Source of the DNA: Rubritepida sp.
GTDB taxonomy: Bacteria > Pseudomonadota > Alphaproteobacteria > Acetobacterales > Acetobacteraceae
Length of the DNA: 7,993 nt
Direction: 5' to 3'
Assembly (NCBI GenBank): GCA_007129145.1
Contig: SKWC01000061.1
Coordinates: 1 to 7,993, forward strand
The position numbers and the translations under genes were made by a program. The notes under the pieces were generated by a model. It was not told the origin of the DNA, ran no database searches, and saw nothing but the letters and a program-made list of their open reading frames with translations. Within the stretch, counting starts at the first letter, position 1. Every line of letters begins with the position of its first letter. Shown here in pieces: positions 1 to 6,729 of this stretch.

Positions 1-506
1 GCGCGCGCCATCTCGGACACCGCGGCGATGTCCACCAGCTTCAGCAGCGGGTTCGTCGGCGATTCCAGCCACACCATCCGCGTCGACCGGCCGATCGTCC
101 TGCGCGCCACGTCCAGGTCCGACAGGTCGGCGAAGCGGAATTTCAGCCCGGCGCTGCGACTCCGGACCTCGTTGAACAGCCGCGAGGCGCCGCCGTACAG
201 GTCGTCGCAGGCCACGACCTCGCTGCCGGCGTCCAGCAGGTCCAGCGCGGTGCTGATCGCGCCCATGCCGGAGCTGTACGCGAACCCGGCGGTGCCGCCT
301 TCCAGCGCGGCGATGCTGCGCTCCAGCGCGTGGCGCGTCGGGTTGTTCGCGCGCGTGTAATCGTAGCCGCGGTGCTCGCCGGGGGCCTCCTGCACGAACG
401 TGGAGGTCGCGTAGATCGGTGTCATGATCGCGCCGGTGGACGGGTCGGGTCGCTGCCCCGCATGGATCACGTCGGTGGCGAAAGCGTGCTTGCGGCTGTC
501 GGTCAT
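1..506 (-). CDS. Cystathionine gamma-synthase/gamma-lyase family PLP enzyme, 5' part (cut by window edge)
   Basis: This is the N-terminal 168 residues of a Cys/Met-metabolism PLP-dependent enzyme (fold type I). The family makes or cleaves cystathionine in transsulfuration in the cytosol. Visible family signatures are DPSTGAIMTPIYATST (residues 21-36), YDYTRANNPTR (48-58; the Tyr/Arg contact the PLP phosphate of the partner subunit), SSGMGA (78-83, phosphate-binding turn), DDLYGG (101-106, with the Tyr that stacks on PLP) and ESPTNP (148-153). The PLP-binding lysine would lie beyond the edge, so catalytic competence cannot be judged. The ATG at 506 is preceded by AGG five bases upstream, and the family N-terminus begins within about 12 residues of it. 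Synthase (metB), gamma-lyase and homocysteine- or methionine-directed relatives cannot be separated on this fragment, so no symbol is given. It is divergent from prmC across 164 bp. Confidence 0.9.
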   Translation of the reverse strand, partial: MTDSRKHAFATDVIHAGQRPDPSTGAIMTPIYATSTFVQEAPGEHRGYDYTRANNPTRHALERSIAALEGGTAGFAYSSGMGAISTALDLLDAGSEVVACDDLYGGASRLFNEVRSRSAGLKFRFADLSDLDVARRTIGRSTRMVWLESPTNPLLKLVDIAAVSEMAR

Positions 507-670
507 GGTCACCTGCCTGCGATGCGTGGGAGTGTCCGCCGGAACGGCTCGGCGCAGGGGCGCGAATCTAGCACGGATCACCAGGGCATGAACGCGCCGC
601 CCCGAAGACCCGCCCGCAACGGCACAGGCAAAGCGGCGCAACGGGGTCTGCACGGCTACCATGTGGCCCG
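507..670. promoter_or_regulatory. Divergent intergenic region between the PLP-enzyme gene and prmC
   Basis: These 164 bp separate two divergent start codons, so any promoters for both genes should lie here. I see no convincing -35/-10 pair. The least GC-rich patch is around 565-575 (gaatctagcacgg). No strong ribosome binding site precedes the prmC ATG. No operator-like repeat was recognised. Confidence 0.35.
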
Positions 671-1552
671 ATGACCGACACCGCTCCCACGATCGCCGGA
701 CTGCTGCGCCACGCCCGACGCCTGCTCGATGAAGCCGGACTCGACGCGGCCGCCGAAGCCGAACACCTGCTGTGCCACGCGCTGGGCTGCAGCCGCACTC
801 GCCTGTTCACGTCGCCGGACGAGCGCCCGGCGCCGGACGCGCGGGCACGTTTCAACACACTGCTCGCCCGTCGCGCGTCCGGCACGCCACTGGCCCACCT
901 GCTCGGCACCCAGCCGTTTCGCGCGCTGGAGCTGACCGTCACGCCGGACACGCTGATCCCGCGCGCGGACAGCGAGACGCTGGTGGAGGCGGTGCTGGAG
1001 AAAGGGCTGAGGCCGGCGCGCGTACTCGACCTCGGGACCGGCACGGGGGCGCTGCTTCTGGCGGTGCTGCGCGAATTCCCCGATGCCTGGGGCGTGGGGG
1101 TGGATTGCGCACCGGAGGCCGCGGCCCTGGCCGCGCGCAACGCCGCGCGCAACGGCCTCGGCGGGCGCGCCGCCTTCCTGGCCGGCGACTGGGCCCAGGC
1201 GCTGGATGGCCGCTTCGACCTGGTGCTCTCCAACCCGCCCTATATCCCCGCGGCGGACATCACGGGGCTGATGCCGGAGGTGGCGCGGCATGAGCCGCGC
1301 AGCGCCCTCGATGGCGGTGATGACGGCCTGGACGCCTATCGGCGAATCTGCGCCGCCCTGCCGCGGCTCCTGGCGCCTGGCGGATTCGCGCTGCTGGAGC
1401 TCGGCCAGGGGCAGGATGCGGCGGTTTCGGCCCTGGCAATGGCGCAAGGGCTGCACGTCGCAGGGCTGCACGCCGATCTTTCGGGCATTTCGCGGGCAAT
1501 ACTTCTGGATTCCGGGCAGAAGCCCATTGGCGATACGCGCGCCAGTGGTTAG
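671..1552 (+). CDS. prmC: Peptide chain release factor N5-glutamine methyltransferase PrmC/HemK
   Basis: PrmC methylates the glutamine of the GGQ motif in class I release factors with S-adenosylmethionine, which raises termination efficiency. The protein has 293 residues (family about 280-300). An N-terminal helical release-factor-binding domain (about 1-85) is followed by a Rossmann-type methyltransferase domain. The latter shows TLIPRADSETLVEA (94-107), SAM motif I VLDLGTGTG (118-126), an acidic residue ending strand 2 (Asp145) and the diagnostic SNPPYIP loop (187-193), whose NPPY holds the substrate glutamine. The ATG at 671 has no good Shine-Dalgarno; no better in-frame start was seen. 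A DUF4167 gene lies downstream, as is usual in alphaproteobacteria, but prfA, the usual upstream partner, is replaced by a divergent PLP-enzyme gene. The N-terminal domain is less typical of alphaproteobacterial PrmC than the C-terminal part, by eye only. Confidence 0.95.
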   Translation: MTDTAPTIAGLLRHARRLLDEAGLDAAAEAEHLLCHALGCSRTRLFTSPDERPAPDARARFNTLLARRASGTPLAHLLGTQPFRALELTVTPDTLIPRADSETLVEAVLEKGLRPARVLDLGTGTGALLLAVLREFPDAWGVGVDCAPEAAALAARNAARNGLGGRAAFLAGDWAQALDGRFDLVLSNPPYIPAADITGLMPEVARHEPRSALDGGDDGLDAYRRICAALPRLLAPGGFALLELGQGQDAAVSALAMAQGLHVAGLHADLSGISRAILLDSGQKPIGDTRASG

Positions 1553-1683
1553 ATTGTGATTGCTCCAATGGCCGAAAGGCCAGCGGGCAGCGCCGCGCCC
1601 CATGAGGTCGCGGCGGGGTGCAGCGAAAGGCTTGGCCACGGATGACGGGCCCGCCTTCACCAACAGCAAAAGCACAGTCACGG
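1553..1683 (+). promoter_or_regulatory. prmC-DUF4167 gap with two potential RNA hairpins
   Basis: This 131-nt gap carries a perfect hairpin, TGGCC-GAAA-GGCCA (1569-1582), with a GNRA-type tetraloop 16 nt after the prmC stop. A second inverted repeat follows, CGCCGCG (1591-1597) with CGCGGCG (1609-1615) around an 11-nt loop. No T-run follows either stem, so an intrinsic terminator is weakly supported. A structured leader or an RNA-stability element for the DUF4167 message is equally possible. The stems are seen directly; their role is inferred. Confidence 0.4.
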
Positions 1684-2187
1684 ATGAACATGAAGCGCAT
1701 ACGCCGTGGCGGTCGCTACGGCGGCAGTGGCGGCGGACAGTTCCGCCAGTCCGGCGGGGGCGGCGGCGGCGGCGGCGGTCAGCCCCTGAATCGCAACCAC
1801 GTGTTCGATTCCAGCGGACCCGACGTCCGGCTGCGTGGCACGGCGCAGCAATTGTTCGAGAAATACCTCCAGCTCGGCCGCGACGCGAGCGGCGCCGGCG
1901 ACCGCGTGGCCGCCGAAGGCTACTTCCAGCATGCGGAGCATTACTTCCGCATCCTGGGCGCCATGACGGCCGCGCAGCAGCCGCAGAATCCGCCCGGGGA
2001 ACGCCGCTCGCGCGAACCCCATGCCGAGGACGGCCCCCCGGAGGAGCCGGAGACGCCCGAGGCCGCGGCGGGGAATGGCAATGGCAATGGCCAGATGCAT
2101 CCCCTGGAGGCCGATCTGGCGAACGAAACCACCGCCGTGCCCCAGCCGCGCCGCCGCTCGGCACCGGCCGAGGAACCCGCCCCCTGA
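1684..2187 (+). CDS. DUF4167 domain protein with glycine-rich N-terminus
   Basis: This 167-residue protein belongs to the DUF4167 family, found almost only in alphaproteobacteria and commonly encoded after prmC. A basic, glycine-rich head (MNMKRIRRGGRYGG, then nine consecutive Gly at 24-32) resembles RGG-type RNA-binding tails. The conserved domain covers about 34-98, with NHVFDSSGPDVRLRGTAQQL (38-57) and AEGYFQHAEHYFRI (77-90). The C-terminal tail is disordered, rich in Pro, Glu and Ala, with a GNGNGNG repeat (130-136). The reading frame is open back to an ATG at 1618. I chose 1684 because the conserved MKRIRR start follows directly; 1690 is also possible, with GGA six bases upstream. The molecular function is not established; the basic head suggests nucleic-acid or ribosome association, which is inference. 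It converges with mltG, 21 bp away. Confidence 0.88.
   Translation: MNMKRIRRGGRYGGSGGGQFRQSGGGGGGGGGQPLNRNHVFDSSGPDVRLRGTAQQLFEKYLQLGRDASGAGDRVAAEGYFQHAEHYFRILGAMTAAQQPQNPPGERRSREPHAEDGPPEEPETPEAAAGNGNGNGQMHPLEADLANETTAVPQPRRRSAPAEEPAP
1753..1779 (+). repeat. GGC-type triplet tract encoding nine glycines
   Basis: Nine consecutive glycine codons, mostly GGC with one GGG and a final GGT, lie in frame in the DUF4167 gene. Changes by whole triplets would keep the frame, so the length could vary between strains without breaking the protein. Confidence 0.8.
2074..2091 (+). repeat. Three tandem AATGGC units
   Basis: Three exact copies of the 6-mer AATGGC lie in the tail of the DUF4167 gene and encode Asn-Gly dipeptides. 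They fall in a low-complexity, probably disordered region. Confidence 0.75.
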
Positions 2188-2203
2188 CGTGTGGGCCGGG
2201 CGC

Positions 2204-2224
2204 CGCCCTCAGCGATTGAGGGCG
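2204..2224. terminator. Hairpin at the DUF4167/mltG convergence
   Basis: A perfect 8-bp stem, CGCCCTCA (2204-2211) with TGAGGGCG (2217-2224), closes a 5-nt loop. It sits between the convergent DUF4167 and mltG genes and covers the mltG stop codon (2209-2211). It could serve as a two-way transcription terminator or 3'-end stabiliser. No T-run follows on either strand, so a classic Rho-independent terminator is not fully supported. Confidence 0.45.
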
Positions 2225-3192
2225 CGCCAGCGGGCGACGTTGCGGTTGTGGTCGGCCAGGGTGCGAGCGAAGGCGTGGCCGCCGGTGCCGTCAGCCACGA
2301 AGAAGATGTATTCCGTCTCGGCGGGCCGCACGGCGGCGCGCAGCGATGCGCGGCCGGGCGCGGCGATGGGGCCCGGCGGAAGCCCACGGATCCGATAGGT
2401 GTTGTAGGGGTGCTCCTCGGCCAGATCGGCGCGCGTGAGCGGCCGGTCCAGCGGCATGCGGCTGTCGGCGCGATAGGCCGTGGTCGGGTCGGATTGCAGC
2501 ATCATCCCGCGGCGCAGCCGGTTCACGAAGACCCCCGCCACCAGGTCGCGCTCATCGGCCACGCCCGTCTCCCGCTCGATGATGGAGGCGAGGATCACCG
2601 CCTCGCGCGGGGTGTCGAAGGGAAGGCCGGGCGCGCGTGCGGCCCAGATCTCGGCCAGAGCCTCCTCCATGGCGGCGGCGGCGCGGCGCACGATGGCGGC
2701 GCGGCTGTCGCCCCGGGTGAAGGCGTAGGTCTCGGGCAGAAGGCTGCCTTCCTCGAAGCGCGGCACGTCGCCGGCCAGCGTGTCCGTGGCGGCCAGCAGC
2801 GCCTCGATCTGCCCCGCGGTCAGCCCCTCGGGGATGGTGAGGCGGTGCTGCACGGGCCGCGCCCTGCGCAGCACCTCCAGCACCTGCAGCATGGAGGCGC
2901 CGGCGGGGAAGGCGAATTCCGCCGCGCGCAGCGGGCCCTCGGCACGGGTGAGCACGGCCGCGGCGGTGAACAGCCGCGCATCGGCCACAACGCCCTCGGA
3001 TTCCAGATGGGCGGCTATGGCCGCCGTTCCGCCGCGCGGGATGACCAGCGCGCGCTCCTCGGCCAGGGGGCCGGGGGCGGTGGCGGCGCGCCAGGCCGCG
3101 AAGCCCGCGGCGACGCCGGCAACCGCCAGCACCGCCACCAGCCAGGACAGAATACGCACGGCGCCTCGCATCGGGCCCTGCCCCACCCTCAC
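2209..3192 (-). CDS. mltG: Endolytic murein transglycosylase MltG (YceG-like)
   Basis: MltG is an inner-membrane lytic transglycosylase that cuts nascent peptidoglycan strands and so sets glycan length. The 327-residue product has one membrane segment near the N-terminus (about 13-34), then a periplasmic region with a LysM-like part (about 45-120) and the YceG catalytic domain. Matching motifs are LLPETYAF (151-158), ASIIERETG (202-210; Glu206 is in the position of the catalytic glutamate), VFVNRLRRGMMLQSDPT (221-237) and YNTYRIRGLPPGPIAAPG (263-280). The GTG at 3192 overlaps the fabF stop as GTGA, which suggests translational coupling. An ATG at 3171 would drop seven residues and also has a purine-rich stretch upstream, so the start is uncertain by seven codons. 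The order acpP-fabF-mltG is common in proteobacteria and links lipid synthesis to wall growth. Confidence 0.94.
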   Translation of the reverse strand: MRVGQGPMRGAVRILSWLVAVLAVAGVAAGFAAWRAATAPGPLAEERALVIPRGGTAAIAAHLESEGVVADARLFTAAAVLTRAEGPLRAAEFAFPAGASMLQVLEVLRRARPVQHRLTIPEGLTAGQIEALLAATDTLAGDVPRFEEGSLLPETYAFTRGDSRAAIVRRAAAAMEEALAEIWAARAPGLPFDTPREAVILASIIERETGVADERDLVAGVFVNRLRRGMMLQSDPTTAYRADSRMPLDRPLTRADLAEEHPYNTYRIRGLPPGPIAAPGRASLRAAVRPAETEYIFFVADGTGGHAFARTLADHNRNVARWRALNR

Positions 3193-4472
3193 GGGGCGGC
3201 GCGGAACACCACGGAGGCGTTGGTGCCGCCGAAGCCGAAGCTGTTGGACAGCGCCACACGGATGGGGCGCGGCTGCGCTTCCTTGGCCACGCGGTCCACC
3301 GGACTGGCGCGTGAGGGTTCCTCGAGGTTCAGCGTGGGCGGCGCCACCTGGTCGCGGATGGCGAGGATGGAGAAGATCGCCTCCACCGCGCCGGCCGCGC
3401 CCAACAGATGCCCCGTGGCCGACTTCGTGGACGACATGGCAAGGCCCGAGGCCGCGTCACCCCACAGCCGCTCCACCGCCGAAAGCTCGATGTCGTCGCC
3501 GAGCGGCGTGGAGGTCCCATGCGCGTTCACATACTGCACATCCGCCGGACCGATGCCGGCCGTGCGCAGCGCGGCCTGCATGGCGCGGTAACCGCCCTCG
3601 CCATCCTCGGAAGGCGAGGTGATGTGGTGCGCGTCGCCGCTCATGCCGTAGCCGATGACCTCGGCGTAGATCTTGGCTCCACGGCGCTTCGCGTGCTCAT
3701 ACTCCTCGAGCACGATGACGCCGGCGCCCTCACCCATCACAAAGCCGTCGCGGTCCTTGTCCCAGGGGCGCGAGGCGGCGGTCGGGCTGTCGTTGAAGCC
3801 GGTTGACAGGGCGCGAGCGGCGCAGAAGCCGCCGATGCCCAGTTCGCAGATCGCCGCCTCGGCGCCGCCGGCCACCATCACATCGGCATCGCCCAACGCG
3901 ATCAGGCGCGCGGCGTCTCCGATCGCGTGCACGCCGGTGGCGCAGGCCGTCACCGCAGAATGGTTGGGACCCTTGAAGCCGTAGCGGATGGAAACCTGGC
4001 CCGAGGCGAGGTTGACCAGGGCGGAGGGGATGAAGAAGGGCGACAGGCGCCGGGAGCGGCCATTGGCGACCAAGAGGCCTGCTTCCTGGATGACCTCGAG
4101 CCCGCCGATGCCAGAGCCGATCATAACGCCGGTGGCGCAGCGCCCGGCCTCATCCTCGGGGGCCCAGCCGCTGTCCTCGATGGCCTCGGCCGCAGCCACC
4201 CAGGCAAGCTGGATGAAGCGCCCCATCTTCTTCTGTTCCTTGACCGGAATCCATTCGGACAGGTCGAGGCCGCCCTCGGCGCGGCTGCCGTGGGGCACCT
4301 GGCCGGCGATCTTGGCCGGGAGATCCTTCACATCGAAGGCCTGGATGGCGGAGATGCCGCTATCGCCGGCCGTCAGGCGGCGCCACACCCGCTCGACCCC
4401 GAGGCCGAGCGGGCTGACGATCCCCATGCCGGAGACGACGACGCGGCGCGGCGCGAAGCCTGGCGCGAACAC
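3189..4472 (-). CDS. fabF: 3-oxoacyl-[acyl-carrier-protein] synthase II (KAS II)
   Basis: FabF condenses malonyl-ACP with acyl-ACP in the elongation cycle of type II fatty-acid synthesis. The 427-residue thiolase-fold protein starts with the usual RRVVVSGMGIVSPLG strand-turn (9-23). It carries the complete Cys-His-His active site: Cys177 in VTACATG, His318 in NAHGTSTPLGD and His355 in KSATGHLLGAAGAVEA, with Lys350 close by. The glycine-rich C-terminal loop SNSFGFGGTNAS (409-420) is intact. The length is normal for FabF. The start is a GTG at 4472, eight bases after a GAGGA ribosome binding site (4481-4485) and 24 bases after the acpP stop, so it is probably cotranscribed with acpP. Its stop overlaps the mltG start. 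Confidence 0.97.
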   Translation of the reverse strand: MFAPGFAPRRVVVSGMGIVSPLGLGVERVWRRLTAGDSGISAIQAFDVKDLPAKIAGQVPHGSRAEGGLDLSEWIPVKEQKKMGRFIQLAWVAAAEAIEDSGWAPEDEAGRCATGVMIGSGIGGLEVIQEAGLLVANGRSRRLSPFFIPSALVNLASGQVSIRYGFKGPNHSAVTACATGVHAIGDAARLIALGDADVMVAGGAEAAICELGIGGFCAARALSTGFNDSPTAASRPWDKDRDGFVMGEGAGVIVLEEYEHAKRRGAKIYAEVIGYGMSGDAHHITSPSEDGEGGYRAMQAALRTAGIGPADVQYVNAHGTSTPLGDDIELSAVERLWGDAASGLAMSSTKSATGHLLGAAGAVEAIFSILAIRDQVAPPTLNLEEPSRASPVDRVAKEAQPRPIRVALSNSFGFGGTNASVVFRAAP

Positions 4473-4496
4473 CCTGGAAATCCTCGCGGCGTGGCG

Positions 4497-4736
4497 TCAG
4501 GCCGCGGCCTGCTTTTCGATGAAGTCGATCGCGTCCTGCACCGTCTGGATCTTCTCGGCGGCGTCGTCGGGGATCTCCACGCCGAAGGCTTCCTCGAAGG
4601 CCATCACCAGCTCGACGGTGTCCAGGCTGTCGGCGCCCAGATCATCGATGAAGGACGCCTCGGGCGTCACCTTGGCCTCTTCCACACCGAGGTGCTCGAC
4701 CACGATCTTCTTCACCTTCTCGGCGGTCTCACTCAT
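4497..4736 (-). CDS. acpP: Acyl carrier protein
   Basis: AcpP carries growing acyl chains on a 4'-phosphopantetheine arm during fatty-acid synthesis. This 79-residue acidic protein has the prosthetic-group site in GADSLDTVELVMAFEE (34-49), with Ser37 as the modified residue, and the helix IPDDAAEKIQTVQDAIDFI. The frame is open upstream to 4823, but the ATG at 4736 is the true start: it gives the standard ACP N-terminus (MSETAEKVKKIV) and follows AGGAGAG (4744-4750) by seven bases. fabF follows 24 bp later. fabD and fabG, which often precede acpP, are not here; the rut operon ends 114 bp upstream on the same strand. Confidence 0.98.
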   Translation of the reverse strand: MSETAEKVKKIVVEHLGVEEAKVTPEASFIDDLGADSLDTVELVMAFEEAFGVEIPDDAAEKIQTVQDAIDFIEKQAAA

Positions 4737-4850
4737 CACGCATCTCTCCTGCTGGCGCCCTGCCCGCGCAGCCATCCGCGGGTTCCGGCCCCGATCCAAT
4801 CCGGGATTCAGGGGCGTTATCACGAATGTTCCGTGCGGGCCAGAGCGCAG
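4737..4850 (-). promoter_or_regulatory. acpP leader and possible promoter
   Basis: This 114-bp gap between the rutD stop and the acpP start holds a good Shine-Dalgarno (AGGAGAG, 4744-4750). It also holds a perfect inverted repeat, CCCGCG-N8-CGCGGG (4763-4782), and a -10-like TGATAAC on the minus strand (4816-4822). The best -35 candidate (TGGCCC, 4837-4842) is weak, with a 15-bp spacer. acpP is usually strongly expressed and would be expected to have its own promoter here. No terminator for the rut operon was recognised, so read-through from rutD is possible. Confidence 0.4.
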
Positions 4851-5621
4851 CTACACCGATTCCAGGAACTGCAACAGCACCGCATTGAAGGCTTCGGGTT
4901 GCTCGACGGTGAAGGCGTGCGCGCCGTGGTCGGTCAGCCACAGCCGGGCATGGGGCAAGGCGGCGGCCAGCGCGGCCGAGGCGGTCCAGGGCACCAGCAG
5001 GTCGTCCTTCGCCGCCGCCACCAGCGTGGGGGTTGCGATGCGCGGCAGATCGGCCGTGGCGTCGAAGGCCGAAAGCGCGCCGATTCGCCGGCGCAGATTG
5101 GCCTCGCCCTGGAAATGCGCCGTGCCATGGGCGATTTCGGCCAGGATGCGCGCGTGATTCGCGCTGGCGTGGGGCGCGCTGTGCAGGAACAGCGGCTGGG
5201 CCGCGACATAGGCGGCCGGGCCCTGTGCCGCGAGGATGCCAAGCCGCACCTCGAAGCAGCGCAGCGTGTGCGGGTCCGCCTTCGCCCAGGCATTGACCAG
5301 CACCAGCGCGCCCAACCGCTCCGGCGCCATCCGCGCGAGTTCGAGCCCCACCAGCCCGCCCAGCGCATGGCCCAGCAGATGCGCGCGCGCGATGCCGGCG
5401 GCGTCCAGGATGCCGATCACGTCGCGCGCCATGTCCGCGATGGCGTAGGGCTCGGGCAGTTCGCCGGGATTCGCCCCCGTCCCGCGGTGGTCGTAGTGCA
5501 GGACCCGGAAGCGCGCCTCCAGCGCCGCGGCCTGCGGCGCCCAGAAGGCGGCCGCACCCCCCAGCCCCGCCGAGAGCACGACGACGGGCGCGCCCTCCGG
5601 CCCGGTGATGCGGAAGTTCAC
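4851..5621 (-). CDS. rutD: RutD, aminoacrylate hydrolase of the Rut pathway
   Basis: RutD is an alpha/beta-hydrolase-fold protein reported to speed removal of aminoacrylate, a late intermediate in pyrimidine-ring breakdown. The 256-residue protein aligns by eye with E. coli RutD in order: VVVLSAGLGG (13-22), YDHRGTGANP (43-52), LGHALGGLVG (83-92), AQPLFLHSA (141-149), AHFQGEANLRRR (168-179), KDDLLVP (205-211) and the late His in DHGAHAF (231-237). The nucleophile elbow reads G-H-A-L-G, with Ala86 where classical hydrolases have Ser. E. coli RutD also has GHALG as I recall it, so this is a family trait and not damage. The frame is open to 5681, but the GTG at 5621 overlaps the rutC stop as GTGA and matches the family N-terminus. 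No ribosome binding site is visible, which fits coupling to rutC translation. Confidence 0.93.
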   Translation of the reverse strand: MNFRITGPEGAPVVVLSAGLGGAAAFWAPQAAALEARFRVLHYDHRGTGANPGELPEPYAIADMARDVIGILDAAGIARAHLLGHALGGLVGLELARMAPERLGALVLVNAWAKADPHTLRCFEVRLGILAAQGPAAYVAAQPLFLHSAPHASANHARILAEIAHGTAHFQGEANLRRRIGALSAFDATADLPRIATPTLVAAAKDDLLVPWTASAALAAALPHARLWLTDHGAHAFTVEQPEAFNAVLLQFLESV

Positions 5622-6004
5622 CGGGGCAGATGCGCGATGCTGGCGATCTCCACCACCGCGCCCGGCTTCACCAGGCCGCATTGGATGCAGTAGCGCGCCG
5701 GCTTCTCGCCCGGGAAGTATTCGGCATAGACGGCGTTCATCGGCGCGTAGTGCTTCCAGTCGGTCAGGAAGATGTGGTTGAACACCACATCGGCCATGCT
5801 GCCGCCGGCGGTCTCGATCACCGCCTTGATCGCCTCCAGGATGTGGCGCGTCTGGGCCGCCGCGTCATCCGGATAGAGCGCGTCATTCTTGGCATCGAGG
5901 CACAGCGTCCCCGAGACATAGACCACGCCATCGGCCGTCACGCCGGGCGAATAGGGCGCGAGGGGCTTGCCTGCGCCGGGCGGCACCAGGGGGGTGAAGG
6001 GCAT
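5618..6004 (-). CDS. rutC: RutC, 3-aminoacrylate deaminase (RidA/YjgF family)
   Basis: RutC is a RidA-fold trimeric enzyme that deaminates 3-aminoacrylate to malonic semialdehyde and ammonia in uracil catabolism. The 128-residue length is typical. Family marks are APYSPGV (16-22), YVSGTLCLD (29-37), the GGSMADVV turn (67-74), and a C-terminal block with Arg104 in KPARYCIQCG and Glu119 in AVVEIASIAH; Arg and Glu at these places bind the substrate carboxylate and water in RidA proteins. The WKHYAPMN segment (83-90) is characteristic of the RutC branch. The ATG at 6004 follows AGGAG (6013-6017) by eight bases. The rutB stop codon lies inside this short gap, five bases before the start, and the rutC stop overlaps the rutD start. 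Confidence 0.95.
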   Translation of the reverse strand: MPFTPLVPPGAGKPLAPYSPGVTADGVVYVSGTLCLDAKNDALYPDDAAAQTRHILEAIKAVIETAGGSMADVVFNHIFLTDWKHYAPMNAVYAEYFPGEKPARYCIQCGLVKPGAVVEIASIAHLPR

Positions 6005-6009
6005 CGGGG

Positions 6010-6728
<719 letters not shown>

Positions 6729-6729
<1 letters not shown>

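Noticed and set aside
497..680. Shared 10-mer ATGACCGACA at both divergent starts (PLP enzyme and prmC)
   Set aside because: It is a short coincidence of Met-Thr-Asp starts with the same codons; the similarity ends after ten bases and gives no sign of a duplicated element.
656..2164. Minus-strand open frame (502 codons) opposite prmC and the DUF4167 gene
   Set aside because: It covers two plus-strand genes with clear family motifs and gives an Arg/Pro-rich product without any domain.
2191..3591. Plus-strand open frame (466 codons) opposite mltG and fabF
   Set aside because: Its translation is low-complexity Gly/Ala/Arg text, while the opposite strand holds complete catalytic motifs of both enzymes.
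4737..4823. N-terminal extension of acpP to an upstream ATG
   Set aside because: The extra 29 residues are not ACP-like, and the internal ATG has a good ribosome binding site and the standard N-terminus.
3927..5693. Long plus-strand open frame (588 codons) running antisense across fabF, acpP and rutD
   Set aside because: It spans three well-recognised genes on the other strand and their gap, and its translation is low-complexity and matches no family. Long antisense frames are expected at this GC content.
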